Part shown: positions 1-9,580 of the stretch, in pieces
Layout: every line of letters starts with the position of its first letter
Numbering within the stretch: position 1 is the first letter of the stretch
Assembly (NCBI RefSeq): GCF_016615955.1
Contig: NZ_CP067113.1
Location: 2,604,001 to 2,668,000 of the forward strand
Origin: Luteimonas sp. MC1750
GTDB taxonomy: Bacteria; Pseudomonadota; Gammaproteobacteria; Xanthomonadales; Xanthomonadaceae
Direction: 5' to 3'
DNA length: 64,000 nucleotides
Notes under the pieces: model-generated
The model's database searches: none
Seen by the model: only the letters and a program-made list of their open reading frames with translations
Told to the model about the DNA's origin: nothing
Made by a program: the position numbers and the translations under genes

Positions 1-295
1 GCGCGCGCCCGGCATCGACCGAACCCACCGTCGACAGCAGCTCGGGCAGCCAATAGGCGAAGAACAGCACGCTGGTCAGCGCCCACGCCGGGCCGCTGAG
101 CAGCTGCGCGCCGCCGCGGAAGCGGCTGGCGGCGAGCTTGATGATCGCCGCCAGCGCGCCGAGCACCACGATGCCTTCGGCATAGCCCGGTGCCGGCCAC
201 AGCGCGACGAAGGCCAGTACCCAGTGCGGCGCCCAGCGCCAGCCGGTGGCGGCGCTCCTGTGCGGTGGAATGGCGGCGTCAGCGGAGTTCGTCAT
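1..295 (-). CDS. O-antigen ligase/polymerase-like membrane protein, N-terminus (cut by window edge)
   Basis: Only the first 98 or so codons are in the window. The reading frame starts at an ATG whose first base is 295, overlapping the upstream glycosyltransferase stop by 17 bp, so the two are probably co-transcribed. The visible part has a short polar N-terminus (MTNSADAAIPPHR) followed by closely packed hydrophobic segments with a Trp-rich start (WAPHWVLAFVALWP). This looks like the opening of an O-antigen ligase or Wzy-type polymerase. The family is inferred from the start and from the glycosyltransferase neighbour; a different multi-span envelope protein cannot be excluded. Confidence 0.5.
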   Translation of the reverse strand, partial: MTNSADAAIPPHRSAATGWRWAPHWVLAFVALWPAPGYAEGIVVLGALAAIIKLAASRFRGGAQLLSGPAWALTSVLFFAYWLPELLSTVGSVDAGRA

Positions 296-1406
296 AGACC
301 GAGAGCGTGGCGTCCTGCATGGACCGGAGCGTGTAGCGGCGGGGCAGCGCTGGAATCGTAGCCGCTGCGGACGCGCCGCGGGCGAGCAGCGCGCCCGCGC
401 CGGCGTGCAGCGCGGACGCGTCGAAGGGCTGGACCGTGCCGGCGGGCTGCAGCTCGCGCAGCAGCTCGCCCGCGCCACCGTGGTCCCAGCCCAGCACCGG
501 GCGGCCGCTGGCCAGCGCTTCGATCACCGTGCGGCCGAAGGCCTCGGGCTTGCGCGAGAGCTGCAGCACCAGGTCGCAGGCGGCGTAGGCCGCGGCGATC
601 GCGGCGGTGGGCGGCGTGATCGCGAGCGCCCCGGCCACGCCGAGCACGGCCGCGCGGGCCTCGAGCTCCGCGACGTAGGCCGCGCGCGCCGGGTCGCGGG
701 CACCGGGCATCCACAGCCGGGCATCGAGGCCGTCGGCGCGCAGCGCGGCCAGCAGCTCCAGGGCATCGGCATGGCCCTTCAGCCGCGTGCCGCGCCCCGG
801 GAGCAGCAGCAGCGGGCCATCGCCGGCCAGGTTCGGCGCTTCGAGGGCGGCGGCGGCGCGCGCGGCGCGGTCGGGGAAGTCCGCGCGGGGAAACGCCGCC
901 GGATCGATCCCGCGCGGGATCACGCGCAGCCGCGCCGGATCGGTGTCGGGGTAGTGGCGCAGGACGTAGTCGCGGACGGTGTCGGAGACGCAGACCACGC
1001 GCTCGCCGCGCAGCATCACCTGGCTGTAGCGCGAGGGCGAATTGAGGCCGTGGACCGTGGTGGCGAAGCGCGGACGCGACGCGACGGGCAGGCCCTGCAG
1101 CGCGCGCCAGCCGATCCACGCCGGCAGGCGCGAGCGCGCATGGACGATGTCGACGCCCTGCTCCGCCATCAGCCGTCGCAGCGGCCGCACCAGGCCGAGG
1201 GTCGCGAGCGACTTGCGGCCGAGGTCGAGTTCCACATGCTCCGCGCCGCTGGCAAGCAGCGCGGGCAGCAGGCGTCCGCCGGCCGAGGCGACGAGCGCGC
1301 GGTGTCCCGCCGCGACCAGGGCCGCGGACACTTCCAGGGTGGAACGTTCGACCCCGCCGGACTCGAGGGCCGGCAGCAGCTGCAGGACGGTCAGCGGCCG
1401 GGGCAC
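279..1406 (-). CDS. Glycosyltransferase, GT-B fold (GT4-like)
   Basis: A 375-residue glycosyltransferase with a GTG start. The N-terminus (VLQLLPALESGGVERSTLE) is the typical GT4 acceptor-domain opening with a glycine-rich turn after the first strand. The C-terminal half carries the donor-sugar motif in EAFGRTVIEALASGRPV (about residues 287-303), with the paired Glu residues of the retaining E-x7-E pattern. It should transfer a nucleotide-activated sugar in cell-surface polysaccharide or lipopolysaccharide synthesis in the cytoplasm. The downstream O-antigen-ligase-like gene supports that role. Donor and acceptor cannot be read from the sequence. Confidence 0.88.
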   Translation of the reverse strand: MPRPLTVLQLLPALESGGVERSTLEVSAALVAAGHRALVASAGGRLLPALLASGAEHVELDLGRKSLATLGLVRPLRRLMAEQGVDIVHARSRLPAWIGWRALQGLPVASRPRFATTVHGLNSPSRYSQVMLRGERVVCVSDTVRDYVLRHYPDTDPARLRVIPRGIDPAAFPRADFPDRAARAAAALEAPNLAGDGPLLLLPGRGTRLKGHADALELLAALRADGLDARLWMPGARDPARAAYVAELEARAAVLGVAGALAITPPTAAIAAAYAACDLVLQLSRKPEAFGRTVIEALASGRPVLGWDHGGAGELLRELQPAGTVQPFDASALHAGAGALLARGASAAATIPALPRRYTLRSMQDATLSVYDELR

Positions 1407-1431
1407 GTGCCGGCGGCCCGCGGCGCCGCGC

Positions 1432-1626
1432 TCAGTCGACCAGGACGAAATGGGCGCCGCAATACGGGCAGTCGGACTGGCCGCCTTCGCTCTCGATCGG
1501 CAGGTAGACGCGCGGATGCGAGTTCCACAGCGCCATCGCCGGCAGCGGGCAGCTCAGCGGCAGGTCGGCGCGACGCACCTCGTACTGCTTCTCGGCGTTG
1601 GCGGGCTGCGGCTGGGCGGTGGACAT
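1432..1626 (-). CDS. Small zinc-finger (zf-CHCC type) protein
   Basis: A 64-residue protein. Its C-terminus contains CPYCGAHF, and an earlier Cys (SCPLP) and His (NSHPRVYL) complete a CHCC zinc site like that of the NDUFS6/zf-CHCC family. The HPRVYLPI stretch is characteristic of these small bacterial proteins. No enzyme function is known for the family; a structural or accessory zinc protein is the usual view. It ends 25 bp upstream of the glycosyltransferase gene on the same strand and may be in the same transcript. Confidence 0.8.
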   Translation of the reverse strand: MSTAQPQPANAEKQYEVRRADLPLSCPLPAMALWNSHPRVYLPIESEGGQSDCPYCGAHFVLVD

Positions 1627-1688
1627 CGTGGCGTGACCGGGGCTGGGGAACCGCGACAGTTTAGCCTGCCCCGGCGGCGCGGGTCCGC

Positions 1689-2570
1689 TCAGGCCGGAAG
1701 GGCGACGAGCAGCACGCGGGCCGGACGATCGCCAGCGGCAGCCACGGCCACGGGCGCCAGCCCGTCTGCGGGCCAGGCCATGCCGTCTCCCGCAAGCAAG
1801 CGCAGACCGGGATCGGCGACGGCCGCCGGGGCCTGCACGACCAGCTCGCCGTCGATCACCTCCAGCCAGTACCGGCCGGCAGCGCACACCGGCAGGTCCA
1901 GGCTGGATCCCCGGGCCAGGCAGGCCGACAGCAGTTGCGCCCGCAGACGGATGGGCAGCGGGTCGGCCGACGCGGGCGAACTCGCGGCAGCGGCAGCGGC
2001 AGCGGCAGCGGCAGCGGCAGCGGCCGGAGTTTCGACCGCCGCGGATGCGCCCGCCACGGGTCCCTCTCCCGCGGCCAGCAGCGTCCACGCGGACGCGGAT
2101 GGAGCCGCATGCTCCGCATCGAGCGCAGGCGAAGCGGCCCGCAACTCGATCCGCGGCGGCGCATTGACCCGATCGGGCTGCAGCCAGGCTTCGACCAGGC
2201 GCAGGGGCTGCGTGGACGAGGCGTTGGCCAGCCGCACGACCACGCCGTGGCCGGCCCCGATGTACAGGGCTGCGCCGGCCTCGACGCGCTGGCGGCCGAG
2301 TTCGCCGCAGTCGGCGTCCATGGCCCCGGACAGCACCAGCAGCAGCCGCTCCATGTTGGCGACCCGGCCCTCGTCGCGCGCGGCACCGGGCGGCCAGGAC
2401 TGGGTCGACAGCACGCGCAGCGCGCCCCAGCCCATCCAGGCCGGATCGATCGCGTCCGCGCGGGAAAAGGCTTCGACCGCGTCGATGCCACCGGCACCCG
2501 CGACGTGGCCGCGTGCGCCGGCGCGCCGCAGCCGCGGCCCGCCCGGAACCTGTCCGGCAACGGCGCTCAT
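1689..2570 (-). CDS. Pirin-like cupin protein with poly-alanine insertion
   Basis: A 293-residue protein whose ATG overlaps the stop of the upstream nitroreductase gene (ATGA), implying translational coupling. The segment [20 protein letters not shown] aligns by eye with the N-terminal cupin of pirins. The usual HPHRDME metal-ligand motif is replaced by EGRVANMER, so the iron site seems to be lost. Between the two cupin halves lies a run of about 14 alanines encoded by a hexanucleotide repeat (about residues 182-195). It may be a degenerate or non-metal pirin homologue. Function unknown. Confidence 0.6.
   Translation of the reverse strand: MSAVAGQVPGGPRLRRAGARGHVAGAGGIDAVEAFSRADAIDPAWMGWGALRVLSTQSWPPGAARDEGRVANMERLLLVLSGAMDADCGELGRQRVEAGAALYIGAGHGVVVRLANASSTQPLRLVEAWLQPDRVNAPPRIELRAASPALDAEHAAPSASAWTLLAAGEGPVAGASAAVETPAAAAAAAAAAAAAASSPASADPLPIRLRAQLLSACLARGSSLDLPVCAAGRYWLEVIDGELVVQAPAAVADPGLRLLAGDGMAWPADGLAPVAVAAAGDRPARVLLVALPA
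1985..2022. repeat. Hexanucleotide tandem repeat (CGGCAG)6 inside the pirin-like gene
   Basis: Six perfect copies of CGGCAG followed by a partial seventh. On the coding (minus) strand they read as alternating Ala codons, GCC and GCT. Gain or loss of units would keep the frame and only change the length of the poly-Ala linker. Such a perfect repeat is a likely site of replication slippage. Confidence 0.9.
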
Positions 2571-3157
2571 TCGATGCGCGCGGCCTCGTCGAACGACAGC
2601 CGCGGCGAGCGCGGGAACAGCTGCGCCGCATCGCCATGGCCGAGGTTGACCAGGATGTTGGAGCGGACCGACGTGCCGGCGAAGAACGCGGCGTCGACCA
2701 TCGCGTTGTCGAAGCCGGTCATCGGACCGCAGTCCAGACCCAGCGCGCGCGCGGCGAGGATCAGGTAGGCGGTCTGCATGCTCGAGCCGCGCAGGCCGAC
2801 GCGATCCAGCCGCGCCTCGTCCGAATCCGCGAACCACGAGCGCGCGTCGGTGTGCGGGAACAGCACCGGCAGCTTGTCGAAGAACGCCATGTCGTGGCCC
2901 ACGATCACGGTCACCGGCGCGGCGAGGGTCTTGTCGCGGTTGCCGTCGCTGAGTGCGGGCGCGAGCTTCGCCTTGGCCTCGGGCGAACGCACGAAGACGA
3001 AGCGCGCGGGACAGGCGTTGGCCTCGGTGGGCGCGAACTTCACCAGGTCGTACAGCGCGCGCAGGGTGGCGTCATCCACCTCGCCACCGATGGCGTTGTG
3101 GGTGCGCGCTTCGCGGAACAGGCGCGCGAGCGTGGCGTCGGACAGCGCTTCGGACAT
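2567..3157 (-). CDS. Nitroreductase-family malonic semialdehyde reductase (RutE/HadB-like)
   Basis: A 196-residue FMN-dependent oxidoreductase, the same length as E. coli RutE. The opening [17 protein letters not shown], the [25 protein letters not shown] segment and the [16 protein letters not shown] region are typical of the RutE/HadB branch of the nitroreductase fold. Known members reduce malonic semialdehyde to 3-hydroxypropionate in pyrimidine breakdown, but no other rut genes are nearby, so the substrate here is open. Its stop overlaps the start of the pirin-like gene. Confidence 0.85.
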   Translation of the reverse strand: MSEALSDATLARLFREARTHNAIGGEVDDATLRALYDLVKFAPTEANACPARFVFVRSPEAKAKLAPALSDGNRDKTLAAPVTVIVGHDMAFFDKLPVLFPHTDARSWFADSDEARLDRVGLRGSSMQTAYLILAARALGLDCGPMTGFDNAMVDAAFFAGTSVRSNILVNLGHGDAAQLFPRSPRLSFDEAARIE

Positions 3158-3236
3158 CAGGATCCCTCGTGGTTCGGTGCAGTGGAGCGCCAGTGTAGAG
3201 TCCCGGCGGAGTTCCCACGTCCCACGGCCGCAACGC

Positions 3237-4241
3237 ATGGTGTCGATTCCCGCAGATGGCGCTGCACCGCGCACCCTGGCGCTGAGCGATGGCCGCGCCG
3301 GCAACGCGCGCCAGGCGCTGGCGCTGGCGCAGGCGCTCGCACCCGCGGCTGCCGGCCACGTGCTGGAACCGCGGGCGCCGTGGCGCTGGCTGGCGCCGCG
3401 CAGGAGTCCGGGCGACCGCCATGCGTTCGGCCCGACGTTTAGTGACCTGCTGTCCGCGCCGCCGGCGCTCGCGGTGGGCTGTGGACGCCAGGCGGCGCTG
3501 GCCACCCGCCTGCTGCGCGGGCACGGCGCACGCGTAGTCCAGGTGCTCGACCCGCGCCTGCCGCCGCGCCACTGGGACCTGGTCGTGGCGCCCGAACACG
3601 ACGGCCTCCGCGGCGACAACGTCATCACCCTGGCCGGCAGCCTGCATCCGGTGGACGACGCGTGGCTGGCGGAGGCTCGCCGCGCACTCCCCGCGCTGGC
3701 CGCCCTGCCCGCGCCGAGGATCGCGGTGCTGGTGGGCGGCCCCAGCGGCCACGCCGGCTTCGGCGTGGAGGAGTTCGATGCGCTGCTGCGCGACGCCGGC
3801 GCCATGGCGCTGCGCGAAGGCGGCAGCCTGATGGTGGTGGCCTCGCGCCGCACGCCCGACGCGGTGCGCGCCGCGCTGCGTGCCTGGTCGCCGCCGGTCC
3901 CCGCGCGCAGCTGGGCCGATGCGGGCGACGGCGCCAACCCGTATGCCGGCATGCTGGCCTGGGCCGACCTGCTGGCCTGCACGGCCGACTCGGTCAACAT
4001 GCTGTCCGAGGCCTGCGCCACCCGTGCGCCGGTCTTCGTCCACCGGCCCACGGCGATGCGCGGGCGTCCGCGCCGCTTCGTCGATGCCCTGCTCGCGCGC
4101 GGGCGCATCCGGCCGCTCGACGCGGCGGCGATGCCCTTCGAGGCGCTGCCCCTGCGCGAGACCGCGCGCGTCGCCGCCGAAGTCCGGGCGCGGCTGGGCC
4201 TTGGGCCGGGCATCCCGGACGCCGCCCTCCACGACGGCTGA
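3237..4241 (+). CDS. ELM1/GtrOC1-family protein (putative nucleoside-diphosphate-sugar epimerase-like)
   Basis: A 334-residue protein starting at ATG 3237 ([26 protein letters not shown]). The [12 protein letters not shown] opening, the LVVAPEHDG motif and the GGPSGH and [11 protein letters not shown] motifs match the 'mitochondrial fission ELM1' family (DUF1022) common in Proteobacteria. The fold resembles GT-B glycosyltransferases. The bacterial role is unproven; several members sit near lipopolysaccharide genes, as this one does. It diverges from the nitroreductase gene across a short shared promoter region. Confidence 0.82.
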   Translation: MVSIPADGAAPRTLALSDGRAGNARQALALAQALAPAAAGHVLEPRAPWRWLAPRRSPGDRHAFGPTFSDLLSAPPALAVGCGRQAALATRLLRGHGARVVQVLDPRLPPRHWDLVVAPEHDGLRGDNVITLAGSLHPVDDAWLAEARRALPALAALPAPRIAVLVGGPSGHAGFGVEEFDALLRDAGAMALREGGSLMVVASRRTPDAVRAALRAWSPPVPARSWADAGDGANPYAGMLAWADLLACTADSVNMLSEACATRAPVFVHRPTAMRGRPRRFVDALLARGRIRPLDAAAMPFEALPLRETARVAAEVRARLGLGPGIPDAALHDG

Positions 4242-4304
4242 GGACCCGCCAGCCGCGCCCGCTTTTGGCCTATGCTCTGGCGAGACACGCGCCGGGGAGC
4301 CCGC

Positions 4305-4790
4305 ATGGCAGCGCAGGGACACGCAGACCGCCCGATCGACCGCTGGTTCGACAGCTATTCGGGCGACCATCGCAACCACACCAACCAGGCCATCCACGTG
4401 CTGGCGGTCCCGGCGATCGCGTGGAGCGTGATCGCCCTGCTGTGGTGCATCCCCGCGCCCGGCACGCTGTTCCAGCCGGGCATCTGGGCCGCGCTGCCGA
4501 TGTTCGCGGCGTGGCTGTTCTACCAGCGCAGCTCGCGTGCGCTCGGCGTCGGCATGCTGCTGGTGTTCGTGGCGTTCTCGGCGCTGACCTGGTGGCTGTT
4601 CGCCGAACTGGGGCGAGGCGGCCTGCTGAAACTCGCGATCGCGGTGTTCGTCGTCGCCTGGATCGCGCAGTTCGTCGGCCACAAGCTCGAGGGCCGCAAG
4701 CCGAGCTTCCTGACCGACCTGGTCTACCTGCTGATCGGACCCGCCTGGGTGCTGGCCAAGCTCTACCGCCGGCTCGGCCTGCGCTGGTAG
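4305..4790 (+). CDS. Mpo1/DUF962-family membrane protein
   Basis: A 161-residue inner-membrane protein. The ATG at 4305 is preferred over an in-frame ATG at 4272 because GGGGAG lies 5-6 bp before it. The N-terminal [25 protein letters not shown] holds the His cluster of the Mpo1 family, followed by four hydrophobic segments and a second conserved region, [18 protein letters not shown]. Yeast Mpo1 is an Fe(II)-dependent dioxygenase that alpha-oxidises 2-hydroxy fatty acids. The conserved His residues are kept, so an iron enzyme of lipid metabolism is plausible, but this is not shown for bacteria. Confidence 0.85.
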   Translation: MAAQGHADRPIDRWFDSYSGDHRNHTNQAIHVLAVPAIAWSVIALLWCIPAPGTLFQPGIWAALPMFAAWLFYQRSSRALGVGMLLVFVAFSALTWWLFAELGRGGLLKLAIAVFVVAWIAQFVGHKLEGRKPSFLTDLVYLLIGPAWVLAKLYRRLGLRW

Positions 4791-4819
4791 GCCGCGGGCC
4801 GCGCGGGTGACAATGCCGC

Positions 4820-5707
4820 ATGTCACCTCGCGACCTCCTGCTGGTCCTGGCCATCTGCCTGGCCTGGGCGGGGAACTTCCTGTTCTCCGCCTATGCCCTG
4901 CTCGAGCTGCCGGCCTTCCTGTACACCGCGCTGCGCATGTCGATCGTGGCGCTGGTGCTGGCGCCCTTCCTCAAGCCGGTGCGGCGCGCGCAGTGGCCGC
5001 GCTTCCTGGCCGTGGCCGTGTGCATGAACGTCCTGCATTTCGGCCTCAGCTTCTGGGCGCTGCGGCTGGCCGGCGAGCTGTCCGCGGTCGCGATCGTGAT
5101 GCAGAGCTACGTGCCGATGTCCGCCCTGCTGGCATGGGTGGTGCTCGGCGAGCGCTTCGCCTGGCGCACCGGCACCGCGATCGCGGCGAGCTTCATCGGC
5201 GTGATGGTGATCGGCTTCGATCCCTCGCTCATCGACAAGCCCGCGGCGATGCTGGCGATGCTCGCCTCGGCCGCGTTCCTCGCCCTCGGCACGGTGCTGA
5301 TGCGCCGGCTGGGCGGGATCGGCCTGGTCACCCAGCAGGGCTGGAGCGCGCTGATCGCGATCGGGCCGCTGCTGGCGATCAGCCTCGCCTTCGAGCCGGG
5401 CGGGCTGGCCGCGCTGGCCGAAGCCAGCCCGCGCGCCTGGATCGGCGTGGCCTATTCGGCGCTGGTGGCCTCGCTGCTGGGCCACGGCGTGTACTTCCTG
5501 CTGCTGCAGCGCCATCCGGTGGCCCAGCTCACGCCGTGGCTGCTGCTGACGCCGCTGCTGGCGGTCGGGCTGGGCATCGTGTTCTGGGGCGACGAGCCGG
5601 GTCCGCAGCTGTGGATCGGTGGCGCACTGGTGCTGGGCGGCGTGGCGGCGATCGCGCTGCGCGCGCTGGCCAAGGCGCGCCCGCTGCCGCCGGCGCGCGA
5701 GATCTGA
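4820..5707 (+). CDS. EamA-family (DMT superfamily) transporter
   Basis: A 295-residue protein with about ten hydrophobic segments in two EamA repeats (about 5-135 and 150-285). The opening LAICLAWAGNFLFSAYAL and the repeat-ending VVLGERFAWRTGTAIAASFIGVMVIGFDP are typical drug/metabolite exporters. Related proteins export amino acids or small metabolites; the substrate is unknown. It begins 29 bp after the Mpo1-like gene and ends 12 bp before the convergent SDR gene. Confidence 0.88.
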   Translation: MSPRDLLLVLAICLAWAGNFLFSAYALLELPAFLYTALRMSIVALVLAPFLKPVRRAQWPRFLAVAVCMNVLHFGLSFWALRLAGELSAVAIVMQSYVPMSALLAWVVLGERFAWRTGTAIAASFIGVMVIGFDPSLIDKPAAMLAMLASAAFLALGTVLMRRLGGIGLVTQQGWSALIAIGPLLAISLAFEPGGLAALAEASPRAWIGVAYSALVASLLGHGVYFLLLQRHPVAQLTPWLLLTPLLAVGLGIVFWGDEPGPQLWIGGALVLGGVAAIALRALAKARPLPPAREI

Positions 5708-5719
5708 GCGCCGCTGCGC

Positions 5720-6592
5720 TCATCGCGCCTGGAACATCGCCGCGTCGGGATTGAAGGCCCGCGGGGCGTGCCCCAGCGCCCTGGCCGCCGGCGCGAGGTC
5801 GAACACCAGGTCCTGGCGCAGGCGCGCCTGCGCTTCGGCGCCGAAGCCCTGCAGCCGGCCGGTGGCGCGCAGCGCGCCGGCGAGCAGCGCGAACAGCGGC
5901 GCCGGCAGCTCCACCAGGCGCGCGGGTGGCTCCAGGGCCGCCAGGACGCGCGCGACCATGTCGCGATAGGCCAGGGTTTCGCCGCCGGGCAGGTCATAGC
6001 CGCGGCCGCCGGCGCCGCGCGCGGCCAGCGCGGCCAGCGCGGTCGCCGCCAGGTCGTCCACGTGCACCGGCTGGCGCAGGCCGACGGCGCCGCGCGGAAG
6101 CGGGAACGCCCCGGCCCGCCGGGCCATCGCCGCGATGCGGGTCAGGGTCTGGTCGCGTCCGGCCCCGTAGACCAGGGTCGGGCGCAGCACGATCGCCGTC
6201 GTGCCGCGCGCCTTCGCGGCGGCGAACAGCGCGCCTTCGGCCGCGGCCAGCCGCGCCGCCAGTCCGCGCTCGCCGTCATCCGCCGAGCCGCGCTTGACCG
6301 CCAGGCTGGTCGACCCGAAGGCCACCACGCGCGACGCGTCGATGCCGGTGCGCGCCTGCCAGTGCGCGAAATGGTCCAGCGGGCCGCAACTGACGATCGC
6401 ATCGTAGCGGCGCGCCAGCGCGGGCATGGCGTCGAACCCGCCGCGCAGCCAGCGCAGTCCCGGCGCCGGCACCTGGTCGCTGCGCGACAGCGCATCGACC
6501 TCCCAGCCCGCGTGCAGCAGGCGCGCGAGCACGGCCGCACCCACCTGTCCGCTGCCGCCGAACAGCAGCGCACGCGCGCCCGTGGCGCTCAC
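5720..6592 (-). CDS. NAD(P)-dependent SDR/epimerase-like protein
   Basis: A 290-residue protein read from a GTG at 6592; no ATG lies close upstream in frame. The N-terminal LLFGGSGQVGAAVL is a Rossmann GxxGxxG dinucleotide site. VVAFGSTSLAVKRGS supplies the catalytic-region Ser but not a classic YxxxK, and VLRPTLVYGAGRDQTLTRIA is a typical extended-SDR motif. It resembles NAD(P)H-binding epimerase/reductase relatives without a clear active-site pair. It is divergent to the Mrp operon, and the roughly 155-bp gap between them holds both promoters. Confidence 0.8.
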   Translation of the reverse strand: MSATGARALLFGGSGQVGAAVLARLLHAGWEVDALSRSDQVPAPGLRWLRGGFDAMPALARRYDAIVSCGPLDHFAHWQARTGIDASRVVAFGSTSLAVKRGSADDGERGLAARLAAAEGALFAAAKARGTTAIVLRPTLVYGAGRDQTLTRIAAMARRAGAFPLPRGAVGLRQPVHVDDLAATALAALAARGAGGRGYDLPGGETLAYRDMVARVLAALEPPARLVELPAPLFALLAGALRATGRLQGFGAEAQARLRQDLVFDLAPAARALGHAPRAFNPDAAMFQAR

Positions 6593-6748
6593 GCGAACGG
6601 CGTCCGGTGGCGCATGGCGATGGCGGCTGCAGTGGAACGCATCGACGCAGGATAGGCGACGCGGCCACCGGGGCGTGACATCCCGCGCTGCTAGAATCGG
6701 CAGGGCCGTGCGGAGCGCGGCGTCCCCCTGCAAGACCCAAGGACACTG

Positions 6749-9580
6749 ATGCTTGAACTGATGCTGGCCCTGCCATTCGTGCTGGCGCTGGTGCTCGCGA
6801 TCCTGCGCGATGCGCCAGCCCGGGCGGTCGCGTGGCTCGCCGGTCTCGCGCCGCTGCTGGCGTTGGCGGTGCTGGCGTGGCTCACGCCGTCGGTGATGGC
6901 CGGCGACATCCCGCGCGCGATGCACGAATGGCTGCCGCAGGCCGGCCTCGCCTTCAGCCTGCGCCTGGATGGCCTGGGCTGGATGTTCTCGCTGATGGTG
7001 CTGGGCATCGGCGCCCTGGTGGTGCTGTATGCGCACTACTACCTCGGCCCGCAGGAAAAGACCCGCCGCTTCTTCTGCTTCCTGCTGGTGTTCATGGGCG
7101 CCATGCTGGGCATGGTGCTGTCGGGCAACCTCCTGCTCACCGTCGTGTTCTGGGAGCTGACATCGATCAGCTCGTTCCTGCTGATCGGCTTCTGGTTCCA
7201 TCGCGACGATGCCCGCGAGGGCGCGCGCATGGCGCTGACCATCACCGCCGCCGGCGGCCTGGCGCTGCTCGGTGGCGTGGTGCTGATCGGACGCGTGGTC
7301 GGAAGCTACGAGCTCGACGCGGTGCTCGCGGCCGGCGACGCGATCCGCGCCGACGCGCTCTATCCCTGGATCCTGGGCTTGGTGCTGGCCGGCGTGTTCA
7401 CCAAGAGCGCGCAGTTCCCGGTGCATTTCTGGCTGCCGCACGCGATGGCCGCGCCCACGCCGGTCTCCGCCTACCTGCACTCGGCGACGATGGTGAAGGC
7501 CGGCGTGTTCCTGCTCGCACGCCTGCATCCCTCGCTCGCCGGCACCGACCTGTTCTTCTACGTGGTCTCCAGCGTCGGCGCGCTGACGCTGCTGATCGGC
7601 GCCTGGAACGCGATCTTCCAGCACGACATCAAGGGCGTGCTGGCGTACTCGACCATCTCCCACCTCGGCCTGATCACCCTGCTGCTGGGCCTGTCGACGC
7701 CGATGGCCGTGGTCGCGGCGATGTTCCACATCCTCAACCACGCCACCTTCAAGGCCTCGCTGTTCATGGCCGCCGGCATCATCGACCACGAGACCGGCAC
7801 CCGCGACATGCGCCGCCTCGGCGGCCTGCGCCGGCTGATGCCCTACACCAGCGCGCTGGCGATCATCGCCTCGCTGGCGATGGCCGGCATCCCGCTGCTC
7901 AACGGCTTCCTGTCGAAGGAGATGTTCTTCGCCCAGGCGCTGGAGATCGAGGGGCACGAGGAGATGCGCGGCTTCATCACCGTCGCCGCCTTCCTGTTCG
8001 CGACCTTCGGCGTGGCCTACAGCCTGCGCTTCGTCCGCGACACCTTCCTCGGCCGCGGGCCGCGGGCCGTGGACACGCCGGTGCACGAGCCGCCGCGCTT
8101 CATGCAGGTGCCGGTGGCGATCCTGGTGGTGACCTGCATGGCGGTGGGCATCGCGCCGCAGTGGACCGTCGGCCCGGCGCTGGAGACCGCGGCGCGCGGC
8201 GTGCTCGGCGACGCGCTGCCCGACTACAGCCTGGCGGTCTGGCACGGCATCAACACGCCGTTGCTGATGAGCCTGGGCGGCGTGGTCTGCGGCGTGCTGC
8301 TCTACCTCGGCCTCGACCGCGTGCTCGACCTGCATGCGATCGTGCGCCAGTCGCAGGGGCGCCGGCTGTTCCACCTCAACATCGAGGCGCTGTTCCGCCT
8401 CGGCCGCCGCTTCACCCACACCGTCGCCAACGGCAGCATGCAGCGCAGCCTGCTGTGGCTGGTGCTGGTGGCGATCGCCGCCGGCGCGGCGCCCTTCGTC
8501 GCCGCCTGGGGCGAACCACGGCCGCCGGTCGCGTTCGTCTCCCAGCCGATGGTCCGCCTGGCCTGGGTGCTGTGGCTGCTGCTGGTGTGCAGCGCGCTGG
8601 CGACGCTCGCGCTGTACCGCAACCGGCTGCTGGCGGTGATCATCATCGGCGGCTGCGGCCTGGCGGTCAGCATGACTTTCGTGGCGCTGTCGGCGCCCGA
8701 CCTCGCCCTCACCCAGCTGCTGGTGGAGCTGGTGACCGTATCGCTGATGCTGCTGGGCCTGCACTACCTGCCCAAGGATTCGCCCCCAGAGCGCTCGATC
8801 TGGCGGCGCCTGCGCGATGGCGCGGTCGCGCTGGTGGCCGGCGCCGGCACCGCCGCCCTGGCCTGGGTGATGATGACCCGCCCGCCGATCAACGGCGCCG
8901 CCGCCGAGATCACCGCGCGCGCGCTGCCCGAGGCCTGGGGCAGCAACATCGTCAACGTGATCCTGGTCGACTTCCGCGGCTTCGACACCCTGGGCGAGAT
9001 CACCGTGTTCGGCATCGCCGGGCTTGCGGTGCACGCCATGCTGCGCCGCGCGCGCATGGCGCCCGAGAAGGTCATGCCCGGCCCGCCGATCAAGCTGCCG
9101 GTGCCGGCCGACCTGGCGCAGATGATGTTCCCGCTGACGCTCGTGGTCTCGATCTTCCTGTTCCTGCGCGGCCACAACTCGCCCGGCGGCGGCTTCATCG
9201 CCGGCCTGACCCTGGCGGTGCCGCTGCTGATCCAGTATGTGATCCAGGGCGCGGCGTCGGTCGAGGCGCGCTTCGGCTTCGACTACATCCGCGCGATCGG
9301 CCTGGGCCTGCTGATCGCCCTGTTCGGCGGCGCCGGGGCGATGCTGCTCGACCTGCCCTTCCTGTCCAGCGGCCATTACGACCTCGAGCTGCCGCTGCTG
9401 GGCACGATCCCCCTGGCCAGCGCCGCCGTGTTCGATCTCGGCGTCTACCTGGTGGTGTTCGGAAGCACGATGCTGATCCTGTCGATGATGGGCACGCTCA
9501 AGCCCTCCAAGAAGATGATCGCCCACCGCGGCACGATCGACCCGGCCACACGCTCGGCCATCACCGGGGAGGCCATCTGA
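6749..9580 (+). CDS. mrpA: Mrp cation/proton antiporter subunit A (MrpA-MrpB fusion)
   Basis: A 943-residue polytopic protein. Residues about 100-450 form the NuoL/M-type proton-channel core (KSAQFPVHFWLPHAMAAPTPVSAYLHSATMVKAG contains the hallmark Lys and His). The C-terminal third has the MrpA-specific extension, then an MrpB-like domain (SIFLFLRGHNSPGGGFIAGL, about 805-824), so subunits A and B are fused as in group-2 Mrp systems. It works with the next five gene products as a Na+(K+)/H+ antiporter complex in the inner membrane. It overlaps mrpC by one base. Confidence 0.96.
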   Translation: MLELMLALPFVLALVLAILRDAPARAVAWLAGLAPLLALAVLAWLTPSVMAGDIPRAMHEWLPQAGLAFSLRLDGLGWMFSLMVLGIGALVVLYAHYYLGPQEKTRRFFCFLLVFMGAMLGMVLSGNLLLTVVFWELTSISSFLLIGFWFHRDDAREGARMALTITAAGGLALLGGVVLIGRVVGSYELDAVLAAGDAIRADALYPWILGLVLAGVFTKSAQFPVHFWLPHAMAAPTPVSAYLHSATMVKAGVFLLARLHPSLAGTDLFFYVVSSVGALTLLIGAWNAIFQHDIKGVLAYSTISHLGLITLLLGLSTPMAVVAAMFHILNHATFKASLFMAAGIIDHETGTRDMRRLGGLRRLMPYTSALAIIASLAMAGIPLLNGFLSKEMFFAQALEIEGHEEMRGFITVAAFLFATFGVAYSLRFVRDTFLGRGPRAVDTPVHEPPRFMQVPVAILVVTCMAVGIAPQWTVGPALETAARGVLGDALPDYSLAVWHGINTPLLMSLGGVVCGVLLYLGLDRVLDLHAIVRQSQGRRLFHLNIEALFRLGRRFTHTVANGSMQRSLLWLVLVAIAAGAAPFVAAWGEPRPPVAFVSQPMVRLAWVLWLLLVCSALATLALYRNRLLAVIIIGGCGLAVSMTFVALSAPDLALTQLLVELVTVSLMLLGLHYLPKDSPPERSIWRRLRDGAVALVAGAGTAALAWVMMTRPPINGAAAEITARALPEAWGSNIVNVILVDFRGFDTLGEITVFGIAGLAVHAMLRRARMAPEKVMPGPPIKLPVPADLAQMMFPLTLVVSIFLFLRGHNSPGGGFIAGLTLAVPLLIQYVIQGAASVEARFGFDYIRAIGLGLLIALFGGAGAMLLDLPFLSSGHYDLELPLLGTIPLASAAVFDLGVYLVVFGSTMLILSMMGTLKPSKKMIAHRGTIDPATRSAITGEAI

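Noticed and set aside
3072-4826. A 584-codon frame antisense to the ELM1-like and Mpo1-like genes
   Set aside because: Low-complexity Gln/His/Arg translation without motifs, whereas the sense-strand genes have family motifs.
6675-6697. Mrp promoter from GTGACA and TAGAAT
   Set aside because: The hexamers are only 11 bp apart, too close for a sigma-70 promoter. TAGAAT may still be a -10 with a poor -35.
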